Source of the DNA: Apophysomyces variabilis
Taxonomy: Eukaryota; Mucoromycota; Mucoromycetes; Mucorales; Mucoraceae
NCBI GenBank assembly: GCA_002749535.1
Contig: MZZL01000034.1
Location: 73,913 to 137,912, forward strand
Length of the DNA: 64,000 nucleotides
Direction of reading: 5' to 3'
Shown here: in pieces, positions 24,904 through 37,200 of the stretch
Layout of the letters: each line of letters begins with the position of its first letter
How positions within the stretch are numbered: the first letter of the stretch is position 1
The notes under the pieces: model-generated
Seen by the model: the letters and a program-made list of their open reading frames with translations, nothing else
Database searches by the model: none
What the model was told of the DNA's origin: nothing
Made by a program: the position numbers and the translations under genes

Positions 24904-25579
24904 CTATCTGCATATAACACAGAGCGGGTCGGAGAATGCTCGCGACTTAGTTGTACTGATATCAGTTGTCATACACGTATTGCTACGTGCAGGAAGTTCA
25001 TTAGATGGCGCGCGTCCTCCTTCTGCAGCCATGGCTAGTTGATTCAACGAGATTGGCTGCATCGAAGAATGCTCACCAACGGCTACACTAGCGTGAGATG
25101 CCATGCTCTCCGCCGACGGGGCCATGTCACGGTACATTGTTCGTGCAGAGAAATTCGCAAGACGCGTCGGTTGTCCAGGGCAGGCCGGCAAGGGATTTGA
25201 CGCGATGTATTCATTGGGCATGGCCAAGGCGTCAGGATTTTTGTATCTGGCAACGGTTTGGTTTGATATTTGCATGGCTTGAGTCTCACGCCATCCGCGA
25301 TATACTTGTTGCCATACTTATGGAATGCATACCAGGCATTGGTGTGGTTCGCAAAGTGGATGAAACCAAAGGTTTAAAGCAAAAAATTGTGAAAGGGGTT
25401 CCATATAGCGTCATTTTTTCTGCCAATGCTTAGCCACGAGGATTTGCACAAGATTCAGAAGCTGAGAATCGAATGTCTGGAAGTGTATTTCGTAGCCACT
25501 GTTCGATGTCATCGGACGTAGTTGTCCGAGGCAACTCGACAATCAACAATCGTTTACGGGGATCGTCTGTATCGCTCAT
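24904..25579 (-). pseudogene. RRM-type RNA-binding protein gene, broken
   Basis: A minus-strand start at 25579 opens MSDTDDPRKRLLIVELPRTT, where KRLLIVELP fits the RNP2 strand of an RNA-recognition motif. About 250 nt further, another frame gives FGFIHFANHTNAWYAFHKYG, fitting RNP1, then IADGVRLKP, the typical RRM end. A Met/Ala/Ser/Pro-rich tail follows at 25275-24904 in yet another frame. No AG acceptor precedes the RNP1 block and a TAA lies just upstream of it. The frame also changes again after the RRM, so I call it a pseudogene. An unusual splice could rescue it. Confidence 0.45.
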
Positions 25580-25689
25580 AACAAAAAATAAGGAAGAAAT
25601 ATAATTAAGTAATAGAAAACAGAAATTAGTGGAAAAGAGAAAATGACGGCGCGCTTTATGCCGACCCGTCCATTTACAGTATTTCAAAC

Positions 25690-26310
25690 ATCAAGTTTGC
25701 GCTAAAAGGGATATAAATATGCGTCATTAGTAAATGGATTATGCGGGAAATATATTTTACTTACCTCAACTTGGTCCTTTCGTGGACACAAAATTCATTC
25801 AAGCAGCGTAAAAGAATGTTCATGGTTAGTAAATGGAAGGATAGCTTGACATCTTTTTTTTCTACTTACCCTGGAAGGGTAATCCTATCCAAAGGTAGGG
25901 GCCAGCCCCGCACCTGTATCGGTGGGGGCGACAAGAGAGAGACACGGCTTCCATGAGCGAGCGGTTGAAGGTAACGCACTGCAGAGGACTTGAAGCGATG
26001 CAACACCTGGCGAGGACTTGGAAGCAGAAGATAATGAATAACACTGTGCATAAACATACAAGATTTATTTTTCACTTACCTAGTGAAGAATAAATTTTGC
26101 TTACTCACACAACCAATGTTGTTCGGGACAGAGGTCATGCAGGCTAAATGATATAAAAAACGGACATCAGTCATTCTGTACATATAATCAATGTGAAGTA
26201 CATACCGGGGATGTTTTTGGAGAACAGAGCCAAAGAATTGAAAAGGTGTTGTCCCTTCGCGTTTATATTTCTCAGGTCACTGAAACCAAAAATCATAGTC
26301 ATGGATAAGA
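25690..26310 (-). repeat. Diverged dispersed repeat, copy 2 (transposon-linked)
   Basis: It shares ordered blocks with 16850-17700: ggatataaatatgc at about 25708, acacaaaattcattcaagca at about 25787, ttactcacacaaccaatg near 26100, and tgaaaccaaaaatcatag near 26282. As in copy 1, a DDE transposase scrap lies downstream on the plus strand (26665-26937). Minus-strand protein scraps are interrupted by stops. Confidence 0.45.
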
Positions 26311-26664
26311 AATCGATGGATGTCTTATGGATGACAACAATTCTCCCAAGAGTAAAAATGGACTCAGTCTGCTAGAAGGTCTTGAACAGAATGGAACATC
26401 TGTAATGGAACATCTGTAGAGGAAATATACCCTCTTCGTTTGTTTCTATACGTCCTTGATGCTATCATATCCGTCTCTGTCAGATATGGTATTAGAATCT
26501 GTCAGGGCAATGTGCCCCAATTCCGGTTCTTCTCAATTGTATTGCTTACCTTCCACTTTTATTATCCATGAATGTAGTTATGTTCTCCTTTTCTTCTATT
26601 TTATCTTAAACTTTGTGTATTAGTCAATCACAAAAGATTGGATTACCACGGAATGAACGCTTAG

Positions 26665-26937
26665 TATCTTGTCATAGATAATGTACCCATCCATACACCA
26701 GTCAAGCTTAAGCAGTTGGTCGAAAAAAGAGGATACAAAGGTCTCTATCTTCCTCTCTACTCTCCCTTTTTCAACCCAATAGTACAGTTTTGGGCTAAAG
26801 TGAAGGCTAGGGTAAGAAGGGAGCCCTTACGAGTTGACGATAACCTTCAAGAGCGTATTGTTCAAGCAGCGCAAAAAATAAAGCGCTCAGACTGTCAAGG
26901 ATGGATCAAACACTCTGAGAGCTTTTTCCTTAGATGA
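26665..26937 (+). pseudogene. Transposase remnant, Tc1/mariner-IS630 type DDE C-terminus
   Basis: From 26665, right after an in-frame TAG, the frame reads YLVIDNVPIHTP, the second catalytic Asp block. It continues GYKGLYLPLYSP and NPIVQFWAKVKARVRRE to a stop at 26937. In active relatives the motif is NPIEQFW; here the catalytic Glu is Val. No N-terminal half is readable upstream. This is a dead 90-codon fragment of an IS630-like Tc1/mariner transposase, better preserved than the one at 17917. Confidence 0.75.
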
Positions 26938-27133
26938 AAAAATAGAGAACCACTTCTTTAAATAAACTCGTCTTGCTGTGGTTTGAAATAAACTATTTCA
27001 GTAAATAGTGAACATGGACACGATTTTACGCAAAGAAGGGTAGGAAAAACACAGTAAATGTCCGTACAGGGGAAGTTCTGGCAGTCGTACAGTACTACAG
27101 GTTGAGGTGACATGCGCGTTTTCTTTTACAAGG

Positions 27134-28863
27134 ATGGCGTCTGGTAACGTTGCTGCACTACATGTAGAGATAGATCCTCTGAAATTTTTGAACCAAAGCC
27201 CTATACATAGATTGCCACATGAAGTATTGTTAGCCATTGCTACTCGGTTATCATGGAACAAACTCACAGTCCTGGTTTCTGTCTGTCGTTCCTGGAACGC
27301 TGTTTTCACGCCAGAGTTGTACAGCTCGGTAGTTTTGCATTCATATGAACAATTCCAATTACTCCTTGACAGTCTGATCACAGTGGCACCGCATAAACAG
27401 CTTGGCCGTCTTGTACAGGAATTGAGGATTACATACAACGTGAACTCCTGCGCCATCTCCATTCCTTCACAGCTTCGTTCTTACTTACTGAGCTCGCAAC
27501 GGATGGAAGGTGTAGATTTCTGGAATTGCTACCGGCTCTAAAGGCATGGATAAGCCCTAGTATAATATCAGTAGACAGGCCAGTCGAGGCGTCAATTTCC
27601 TTTCCATCAAGCTTTTTCGGACAATGGCTCACTCGCTTAACACTGAGACCAGAATCGCAAGAAATCCTTGATTTACTTCCGCAACTTTGGGCGCTAAAAG
27701 ATCTCTGGATAGATCTCTCATGGAATGTTCACGATATCGATATATCATACTCGTTTTTGGAAATGCTCCATAGTGGCCTCCCATATCTTTCATCACTTAG
27801 ACTCTCAGACTCGTGGGTTAGTGGTCCAACTACAACACATGTAGTTCCTTGTGAAACAGTACGGCAATTGAAACTGGACAGAGAGTCAGCTTATCTATGG
27901 AAACCGTATTTTATTCAAAAATACAAGAATTCGGATCTACTATACATTGATTCGTACCGAGATTCCCTTGATTTCGGTATAGAAACACCTTGGTTCGCCA
28001 GCTGGTGTCGGTACCTCAAAGATGTTATAATATTTGATGTACGGGACTACCAGCTGTTCTTGGACGCGTTACATAGAATAGGCGCTCCAGTAGCACGTCT
28101 AGAGTCCTGTTATAAAAACGAGACTTGGCCTCTGGAATGCATTCCTCTTTTTTACCAGACGTTGACCACAGTTACCCTTCGTATTTGCGCGCTCATCCCG
28201 CTCAGAGACGTTTTAGACTAGTTAAGAGCGTGCCAATCGCTGACAGACCTCACCCTGAGGTCTTTCGATGGTTCTGTGGAAGTGGATTCTGTCGTAGCTG
28301 TCTGTGACGGTCTGAAACATCTGTATGTTGAAGCAAATCGTGTTATTATCAACGGCAATTGCGCAGCAGCACATCGTCATCCGTTAAAGAAATTCGAAGT
28401 TCGTGCGTATGAAGTTAGTGTAAATGTATGGGTGTTTTTGTCACAATGGTGCCTTAGTCTTTCCTCCGTTGAATGTGATTATGAAAATTGCTTTATGGAA
28501 TCGACGATGTTATATTATCCACACCCAGGACTTAAATACCTAAAAGTCAACGCCAGCAGGGACTGTCTGTACAAGGTTATACAAATATCTGAGGAAGAAC
28601 GTATCAGCAAACGAGATGTAGGCTATGATGTGTTAAGAGATCTACACGAACCTATTGGTGAAATCCAATGGTTTCGACGTGAAAGAAGACTAGGTGTTAA
28701 CTATATTTCATATTTAGATGGTCCTGAGGTTGACAATATTCCCGACAATCCACATAGACATGAAAACAAAAGTTTCAGTAGCCAACGGCCATTGCCTATC
28801 ATATCCATTGTATGTCCATATGTGGACGTATTGCATATGCATATTCTGAAGATATACAACTAA
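27134..28863 (+). pseudogene. F-box/leucine-rich-repeat-like protein gene with two lesions
   Basis: From ATG 27134 the frame gives an F-box near residues 22-60 (LPHEVLLAIATRLSWNKL, then SVCRSWNAVF). It runs to a stop at 27541, while a second frame is open from about 27500 to 28221 (RFLELLPALKAW onward). A TAG at 28219-28221 then interrupts that frame, which continues cleanly to TAA at 28863. The middle and end have the Leu-rich, repeated-strand look of fungal F-box substrate-binding domains. F-box proteins recruit substrates to SCF ubiquitin ligases through Skp1. A missed intron could explain the first shift but not easily the in-frame TAG. About 575 residues if mended. Confidence 0.65.
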
Positions 28864-29179
28864 TCGATTTTTCAAAGTTGGCACCAATCCTAAATACTCA
28901 TTGTACTCCCCATCTACGCTGACTGACCAGCACATGCCAACGAAATTTTCCCACGATGATCTTTCATTGCCTTCCCCGCTAGTGTTATTCATTAAAAACG
29001 CAGTATAAAAGTATATAGCGATGTAAAATGCTGGTTTTGGTTATCATTTCACAGCGAGCTTTGTTTTGTCTGTTTGTCTATTTATTTTGGACGAGCAAAT
29101 TCAATCCCGGGTTTCTTGTCATTCTCTCTTAGAACTCAGTGGAGAATTCCAGAAAAGGCAATTTTCGACCAGCGAAACT
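28864..29179. other. Convergent intergenic region
   Basis: 316 bp between the F-box pseudogene and the end of the SET-domain gene; no gene seen. Confidence 0.5.
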
Positions 29180-29813
29180 TTATTGGCTATCACGTCGTGC
29201 GATCAATTCTTGGATATGCTTACTCAGAACGAACTGTTTAAGTGTCTCAGTGGGTAAGTGTTGTGCGCCCTTAACTGTTTTAATACACTATCAACACAGC
29301 AACGTTTAGTTAGATTGGTTACCCTTGACCAAATATACTGTGACAAACCTTTTCAGAACCACACCAGCATGCAAAAGGTTGTGCTTTTTTTTTTTTGGAG
29401 AATAGATACATTTTTAGCAAAACAAACACTTTTCAGCGATTCAAAGAAGCACACTTACCCATGTCCCATTCTGTTGAAGGATAGAAAAAGGTCAATTCAT
29501 CGCCCGCCTTGAGGTCTTGAAGTGCTACGATGGCTAAGTGATCGACATCCATATGTGTGGAAGGGTTACACGAATGGTTCATATACAGTAGATCACTGTT
29601 CAACTCGATATGTTCATTTTCTGAAATCTGTACTGAAGAGTAACGTTTAGGTCCAGGGGTTAAACCTTCGAGCTTGACGATCGTAGCGCCTTTTTCGTAA
29701 TCACGTTCTGCAACCAGTTTACTAGAGAATGCTTCAGGAGGGCCTTGACGAACGATTCGGAAAAGTCCAGGATGACTAGATTTCTCTTGGGCAGCAGCAA
29801 CTTCGACAGCCAT
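29180..29813 (-). CDS. Small SET-domain protein
   Basis: Three exons, 29813-29459, 29383-29349, 29287-29180; 165 residues, phases agree. It shows the C-terminal half of a SET domain: LLYMNHSCNPSTHMD (NHSCxPN-like motif that closes the active-site knot), then LKAGDELTFFYPSTEWDM (GEELTxxY-like). A post-SET-like Cys cluster follows, FACWCGSEKC. Such short single-domain SET proteins are found in plants and fungi. The expected activity is S-adenosylmethionine-dependent lysine methylation of an unknown protein, but the N-terminal SET strands are short, so activity is uncertain. The start chosen is MAVEVAAAQ; an upstream in-frame non-ATG extension exists but is not needed. Confidence 0.8.
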
Positions 29814-32800
29814 GATTTTGTTTTGCTCTAGGTTTTTGAGGGGAAAAGAAGAAGAGTGGGGCAAAAGAAAGAGAGGACGCGAATTAAATAACGGGGAGCC
29901 GCGAGCAACCTACGGATTGGATCGTGCAACCTCACACACACAGAGTTCATTGTTCCGATTTTTTAATGTCATCTTTTTTCCTTTGATCGAAAGCTGCAGC
30001 CCTATTTTGAGAGTTCTTGTAACAGCGCCCGTTCCAATGTTTACATCGCCACAATGTATAAGAACCAGTAGATTTCCTTGTCTTCCACGTTTCTTTGCCC
30101 ACTGAAAACGACTTCCCTAGAATTCCAGTCGGCGCTCTAACGTGATAATCTTGTCCCTTTTAACTCTGAATGTATGTTTGGGGACTTGCTGCCCAAAACC
30201 CGTCTACGCATTTCCTGTCAGGATGCATTCTTAGCACAAAAAAAGTAAAGGTATTGGACGAAATTTCTATCCTGCATATTAACACCTATGCAGAAGCCAA
30301 CGTGCGGTGCACAGAACATGATATTTAGTAAGCATTTTCCAATCCTGTTCCCACCACACAAAGTCATGGATAGCATCGTTTAATACCTTTTTTTTTACTC
30401 TCAAAATACATGATATAGAAGCATGATACAAAAACTAGTTTAACTGGAAAAGCTGATTCATAACGAAAGTATTGGAACGTCAATATTAAAATGAGAGCGG
30501 ATAATGCCTTGGCCGTTCCGATGCAAGGATGAACAGAACTATGCGGAGAAACAGCAGCCAATCAGTTGTATGTATTGACTATGGCGTGCTTGTTTCAAAC
30601 GGAGCCTCTGCATGCGTCAAAAGCTGTCAGGCAACTTCAGTCTTTGCTCTGACATAGCGAATTCTAACTAGCCGCTTAGCCGACATATCTCTTATTTGAC
30701 AATGTCATGCGAAATATCGTAATAAATATTGCATTATCAACTCACTCTTGCTCATTAAATGATTTGCTTGGGAGGTGGGCTGATCAAAGAATAACCAAGA
30801 ACTTGGTTCCGTTTAGCAGAAATCAAAAAAAAAAAAAAAAAAAAAGAAAGCCCGTGTCGGCTTCATGAGAATGGTCTCACTACAGCTTTATAAGCATTTA
30901 GATGTGTTAAACTAGCCTATGGAGACCATACATTTTATTACCGGTATTCGAACAATAATATCTGCTCCTTTCATACAACTTGCTAGGTTGCCTAAACTAC
31001 CCGACTTCTTTTATTACGAGATAGATATGTTGTTTAATATCAGATGCAGCGAGATCACTCTAGATGTGTTAGTAAATTACATGCTATATGTATTACCAAA
31101 GCGTATCTATACCAATAGGGGAAGGTAACAAGCAAACCTGAAAGAGCTTGTTTCAAACAGGACCAAAGTTCATACCAGCATTTGAAAACAATGGTTACAT
31201 ATCGTTGGCTGTTGTGGCATTTTCTGCCATTAACTGAAAACCTTGTTATAGTGCAAATATTTGGTAGTTATTGTGATGCCTGAACAAAGGCTGTACTATC
31301 GATTTTTATCGTACGTTTAACATGTGTACAGATCAAGTTGTGTCTCGGACATTCTGCAAAAGCAGTAGCACATCACGACATGTGGCGTTATTAAAACAAC
31401 GTCCCATAAGGTTGTGATGGGTTTTTTATGCCTATTTTCCATGCTGGCATAGGTACGTTAGTTTGATAGGATGAACTTTAGGCGAGGTATCCTTAACAAA
31501 ATTTTCCTTCCTATGTTCTCCTTCCCTTTCCCATCCAATAGCAAATTCGCATTCGGACATGGCTTGGAAAACTATAAGGATCATAGTTTATTGCCCAGTC
31601 GGCCAGGGAAGGGTTTCTTTCCTTCTATATATTTACAGTAGTGCTAGTTTTGTAATCGATGATGGCAAACGCCTTGAGAAGCAGGAGTCCCAATAAGTTT
31701 ACTTGCATCAAAGAAAAAAGAGGGATGCAATTTGCTGATCCTTCAGGAAGGTGTTTTATGTCCTTACTGCAAAATTCTATTTGTCCGAATTTGAAAACAT
31801 CAGTTCAACCCTGATATGCCTTTCCAAAATCAGGGACTTGCATAGTTGGCATTGCTATATGGAGAGCCATTCGTAACCAGTGGCCATACCCCTACGATGC
31901 GAATTACTCGACTTAGAGACATCAGCATCGAGAAAACCGAACGCAACAGAAGTTAGGATGCACCCACTGCAGTACCGTGATATAATAGAAGCATAACGTC
32001 TGACGACGCATGCTCCTTATCTTTAAAACGAAGACATGGTCTGTTTCTGTATGTATTAACCAGATGAGCAATATGGGAAGAAACCCGGCTGTCAGGAAGG
32101 ATCGGTGATATCCACCCCTTCAGGTTAAACTTCACTATTTCATTCCATTCACCCGTATGTCTTCATCTTTCTCGTTCTCTTTTTTGCTTCTAAACTGTAT
32201 TGCCAAAAGTAGGGGTTGCATCTAATCCAGGGGATCGGGATGGATACCCCACACGTGGCTTACGGTAGTAAATGAGTCATTGGAAGAACAAGTTGTTGAG
32301 AGAACCCGTTGTATAGGAACCAAAGCCAAGTCTTTCATCCAATTTTGTAACAGAGAGCAAGCTATCTAGAGACACCAATTGATAGCAGCTACAGTAAGTG
32401 ATTGATCATAATGCGCCGCGTACAAGTTATGTTTAAGTCAAGGCCACTATTAATTGAGAGTACTTTACATGAAACATACAGGACTTTTGAGCTGGAAAAA
32501 GAAAGAGGTGCAGGAGGATTTGACAACAACATAATAAACATTTTCTTTAAAACGACGAGTAACTTCCATAAGTCTTCTAATGTCGTCCCTGTTAATGCTG
32601 TTTCTCTGTTACTGCCATGTTGGTTTGTCCGCTTCAGGATATGACCACAAACTACTTTAAATCCCAACTGTGAGTGTTGTCCGTTTCTAAAGTAAATACC
32701 CTTGCCCCGGTTAGGGATTTATTTTAATTTTCTCTCTTCAGTGTCAAAGTCAGTGTAACTGAAAATGTGCTTAAAGGAAAGCGCACAAATGCACTTCTAC

Positions 32801-32988
32801 AAACATAGAGTGTAAAATAACGCAGGAGAGCAGTGTACTACACTACCCCTACTTACCAAAAACGGCTTTGCCTCTTTATAGCATGCTTGCATAAGTGTCC
32901 GCTGCACATATAAATAACTAACATGAGGAAGGAGAGTAGGTTTTTGTTTTAATTCTTTAGTAAAAAAAGCTCTTTACTTCTACTTATC
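29814..32988. other. Gene-poor spacer
   Basis: Contains a 21-nt A run at about 30825-30845 and several short open frames (for example 30919-31128 and 32402-32644) without domains or splice support. No transposon motif was recognised. Confidence 0.4.
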
Positions 32989-33595
32989 ATGACTCAAGGA
33001 TACCGTATTACCATCACCGCAGTTTTTGCAATTCTTGCTGCGTTTTCAGTATATAATGTCCATGCGGTAGATTGTGCAGCTGAAGCAAAGTAAGGAACTT
33101 CTCAATTAAGCTCTTAAAATGCATCAAGTCTTAACCATATGATGATAGTTTCCAGGGCTGTAAAACCATGGAACAGAACAGGCTAAAAGACTGCGGTTTA
33201 ACGGACTATGCTTGTCAGTGTGCGGCGCAGGTAAAGTGGATATAGTAAAAGGAGTAGACGGTTTGAACTAATCAAGACAATGGATTCTATAGAAACTGAT
33301 TCAGGAGTGCTTTAACTTATGTCCAGTCTACGCAAATGACGCTGCCATCCAAGCCGGCACTGTTGAGGCCATTTGTGCTGCGGTTCCCGTGACAACTTCG
33401 GCATCAGTTACCCCTCTGACTACAAGCGCCGCTGCTGTACAATCCACTACGCAATCCTCATCCAGTAGTACTACCGCCAAACCATCGGCTACGCAGACAA
33501 CTTCCTCAGCATCCTCATATTCACCTTTGCAACCAACCTATTTGCTTTTCTTCACTCTTGCAGCGTTGCTATTCAATATTATGGATTGTCAATAG
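32989..33595 (+). CDS. Probable GPI-anchored 8-cysteine surface protein (CFEM-like)
   Basis: Exons 32989-33089, 33149-33230 and 33293-33595; 161 residues. Residues 1-26 are a signal peptide. The mature start has eight Cys with spacing C-x8-C-x10-C-x6-C-x1-C-x8-C-x3-C-x15-C, similar in number and in the central CQC to CFEM domains but not an exact CFEM pattern. A Ser/Thr-rich stalk of about 55 residues follows (TTSASVTPLTTSAAAVQS), then a hydrophobic tail YLLFFTLAALLF, as in GPI-attached wall proteins. Expected on the plasma membrane or wall. CFEM proteins can bind haem or take part in adhesion; function here is not shown. Confidence 0.8.
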
Positions 33596-34273
33596 TCATT
33601 ATCTGAAAAATTTTGTTCATTTGCCAAAGAAAGAAAAGATAGCCCACGGTTCTGTAATTCCTCTCTTTTTGTTTAATCCTGTCTAATTGTTTGTGTTTTA
33701 ATTTTTTTCCAACCCTTACTGTAGAAACTGTGTGCTTTTTGTCGTCGTCAGGATTCTCGGCGAAAAAGAAGTGATGCAAAGTTTCTTTTTGCTTTGCTTG
33801 CAATAAACCTTAATGCATTCAAATTATCTCCTAGCAGACCCATAATAGCAATAGCACTAATAACAAGACTTACCTTAAGGTGGGTTGCGCTCTATGCGAA
33901 TGATCAAGACGGGCAAAGAGAGTGAAAGCGATTCCTACTGTAAGACCATCCTACTGATCTCAAAGCCGCGGCTTGGTTTGCGCTAGAGGACCTAACGAGC
34001 TTTCTACATGTCCTTTTCCTGTCGTACGTAAAATGCATTTAAATATATTTTCGGAGCCGTTCTCCCCAAACTAAAGAATGTTTAAGGTCAGGAAGGTTGG
34101 CAGCAGTTCCGCTTAAGCGGGAATGCAAACTGGTTTCAGCCGAGCATTACATGAACACAGAGCTTGTCCCGCATAAGCCATTTGACATTTTCGCGTTGTT
34201 CAATTCATAAAAAAATTGTATCACAAATAGAAAAGGCTCCGTTTATTCTTGTGTTCCTTTCATTTAGCTGACC
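33596..34273. other. Intergenic, no gene seen
   Basis: 678 bp between two plus-strand genes; the 3' part should hold the promoter of the START-repeat gene. Confidence 0.5.
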
Positions 34274-37200
34274 ATGGTGGATTCAATGGAAGCAACAGAT
34301 AGGTAGAATGGTTGGCCTGAGGGGAAAACCGGGCACTTACCCTTGCGTAGCATTCCTTTGACACAACAATACGCAAGCGCACTTGAATCAGCCATTGGAT
34401 ATTACCACCAACAATCTGCTACGACCGATGCCGCATGGACAATTCTTCAGTCAGATCTCGATTCAAGATCATCACAGATCCAGCTGTTGCAGATGGAGTC
34501 GTCTTTCAAGGTTGTAGCCCAGTGCAACGACAGTTGGCTTCCTCACGACTGGCAGAGTGTATTTACGACCGAAAGTGTTCGGAAACTATGTAATACCAAT
34601 TGCAAATGTCTACAAAGATACATACTGACTTGCCTCTTTTTTTTAGGGGATACAGAATTGGAAAGCTACAAGGTTCTTGATCGACCAGATAATAACCTAC
34701 GGATAACCCAGATAAAGATGAAGGATTCATGGGATATAGGGTAAAGGAAAAACTCTCAGCCAAGTTAAGACCTTTTCATGCTGACATGCCCCAGGCCCCG
34801 TGATCTTGTGCTCGTCGAGAAGACCACTCAAAAGAAGCACTCAATGATGTATGTCATTGCCTCACTCAGCACACCATTCAAGATGATTTATGATATCCAG
34901 CAACCGGATCCCATATCTGATGCACGTGTGACGCTCTACTACCAATTGGGTTGCTCTTCTCTGCCCACGCATCGGTACAGCTATCTTGTTTCGTTGGTAA
35001 CTGGGCCCCTGGAAGTGTTGCAGCTCCATGGCGTCGTTCCGTTTGTTAGCCACTCTGTACGATTCCAAATAGAGGCTACAGAATATGACAAGGATACACG
35101 CACATGGGAGTTGCAGTATGCACAACCACAGGAAGAGCCCTCGCTAGCTTCATCAGTAGGTAGCATCCATATACACCAGGACCGTCACCTGGGATCATGG
35201 GAACATCATCACTCCACGGGGTCCTTGCCGCTGGCATCTTCCCTGCGCAGAAATAGTTTCATGGCATCCTCTCTTTTCCTTCCTCAGCACGGACTTCAGC
35301 GGAGAAATCTATCAATGTCTTACCCCGATAAAGAACCCTTATTATGGTCAGATTCAGCCGTGTCCAAACTAGAAATCGAAGTAGATGGACACACTTGGGC
35401 AGAGGGATCAATAGTAGAGGTTTCCGTTGATACCGGCCACAGAGAATGGACAGATCAATATACGAAATCATGTATACAATGCTTCCGACGGCCCCAAGCA
35501 AATCGTTATCTTATCTGTGTTTTGCATCCCCCCGACATAGCTCGTTATCTTCGACAAGCTAATATTGACGACCTTGACGATATACATGACGAGTCATATG
35601 AAGAAACGTTCAGAGTGAAGCTTATATTGACAACCAAGCAATGCGACGACAAAGGATTCCGGTTTATACTGAATGGGAAAGAATGGCCACTCCATCTATG
35701 GATAGCGAGAAAGCTGATTACAGAAAATGGCAGCAACGACGAAAATAGCAGCGTTTCCAGCAGCAATGATGATGATGATCACAACAACGATGAGGGTGAT
35801 CATAGTGGCGTAGATAATGACATTTTTGTGGATGGTATGGAAGAAATCGGGGAGAGAACTGTTGAAGCAGAGGTTCAAATCACCGTTAATAACGAAAAAG
35901 AAGACAAGACACAAAATAAAGCAGCAGAAGAAGAAGACGAAGAGGAGGAGGAGAAACAAATTGAGAAGGACTTATAGTAAGCAATTAACGGTCAATATTA
36001 ACCAGAAATGACTGATGATCGCGAATTAGTGAATCGCACGAAGATATTGATCAAATACCGGATCTGTCGAGTAGCCAGTTACTTGATACCATCACTGTTC
36101 CGGAGACAGATCCAGCCACTATATTAAAAGCATATAATTACTTTGACGCACTTTTTCGTGACAATGTCGATTGGAAGATTTTGCAGGTGGCCGAGGCGGT
36201 AAATGGTTACGTGATGATAAAAAGAATGGAAGTTCCTGGTCACCCATTGGGCGTATTTATGAGCGAATCTGTCTGGAATGACTGCAGTGTATGGGACGTC
36301 AAAGCTACGATTGAATGCATAGGATCTCGAAAAATGTGTAAGCAAAAACGATGGTTATTAGCACGCACGTTCCGTAACAAGTCTATACAGGGGATCCGCT
36401 GTTGGAGGAAAGTACATTATTATATTCAGTGTCACCCACGTGTTCGATATGGCACAACAAACACAAAGGAACCTGGCCGTCCAGGTAATACAAGTTATCT
36501 ATGCTACTCTTTTTTTTTAATTTATCTATCTTAGTCCGCGAGATTATGTGGTCTTCGCATCTCAGTACACTTCAGCCAAAAGAATCGATCTGTGTTCCAC
36601 ATCCTGTACGACAGAATCTTTCAATCACCAGCCTCTACCAAAAGAGGCCCCAGGTTATGTTCGTGGCCATTTGGATGTTTCTGGCTGGCGGTTGGAGCGT
36701 GTGAATGCTTCCACAACAGCTGTTAAGCATATAGTGCAGAGCAATCCACAAGGATGGATACCATCTTATGTGCTTAACAAATTATCTAGTCAAACACCGA
36801 TCATTGTTCATACTGCGCGTAAATTTATGCTGAGACACGGAGTGCCACCGAATATGGAATCCTTAGAAAGGGGTCGGGTCATTGCCATGGACTACGACCA
36901 TGAAAGAAAGAACTGGCGTTGTGAATACACACGACCATCCGTCCAGACAAACTCCGAGAGCTCCAGCACTAAATCCGTCATTAGACTGGATCGCCGACAT
37001 GGCTGTAAGTACAACGTGGTTGTTGATCCTCCCCCATCAAGAATACGTGCAGTAGAGCGTGATTGTGACCTGTATGGTATTTGGCTGGATATCGAACATG
37101 ACGAGGAGTTTATTATACCACAACGTGGAAGAATATTAGTACTTATCAAACCACACAATAATTTCTTGGCTGTAAATGGCGCAGAAGTTGCCATCCAGCG

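Noticed and set aside
24904..25433. Plus-strand frames opposite the RRM remnant
   Set aside because: They are shadows of the minus-strand coding-like sequence and have no domain.
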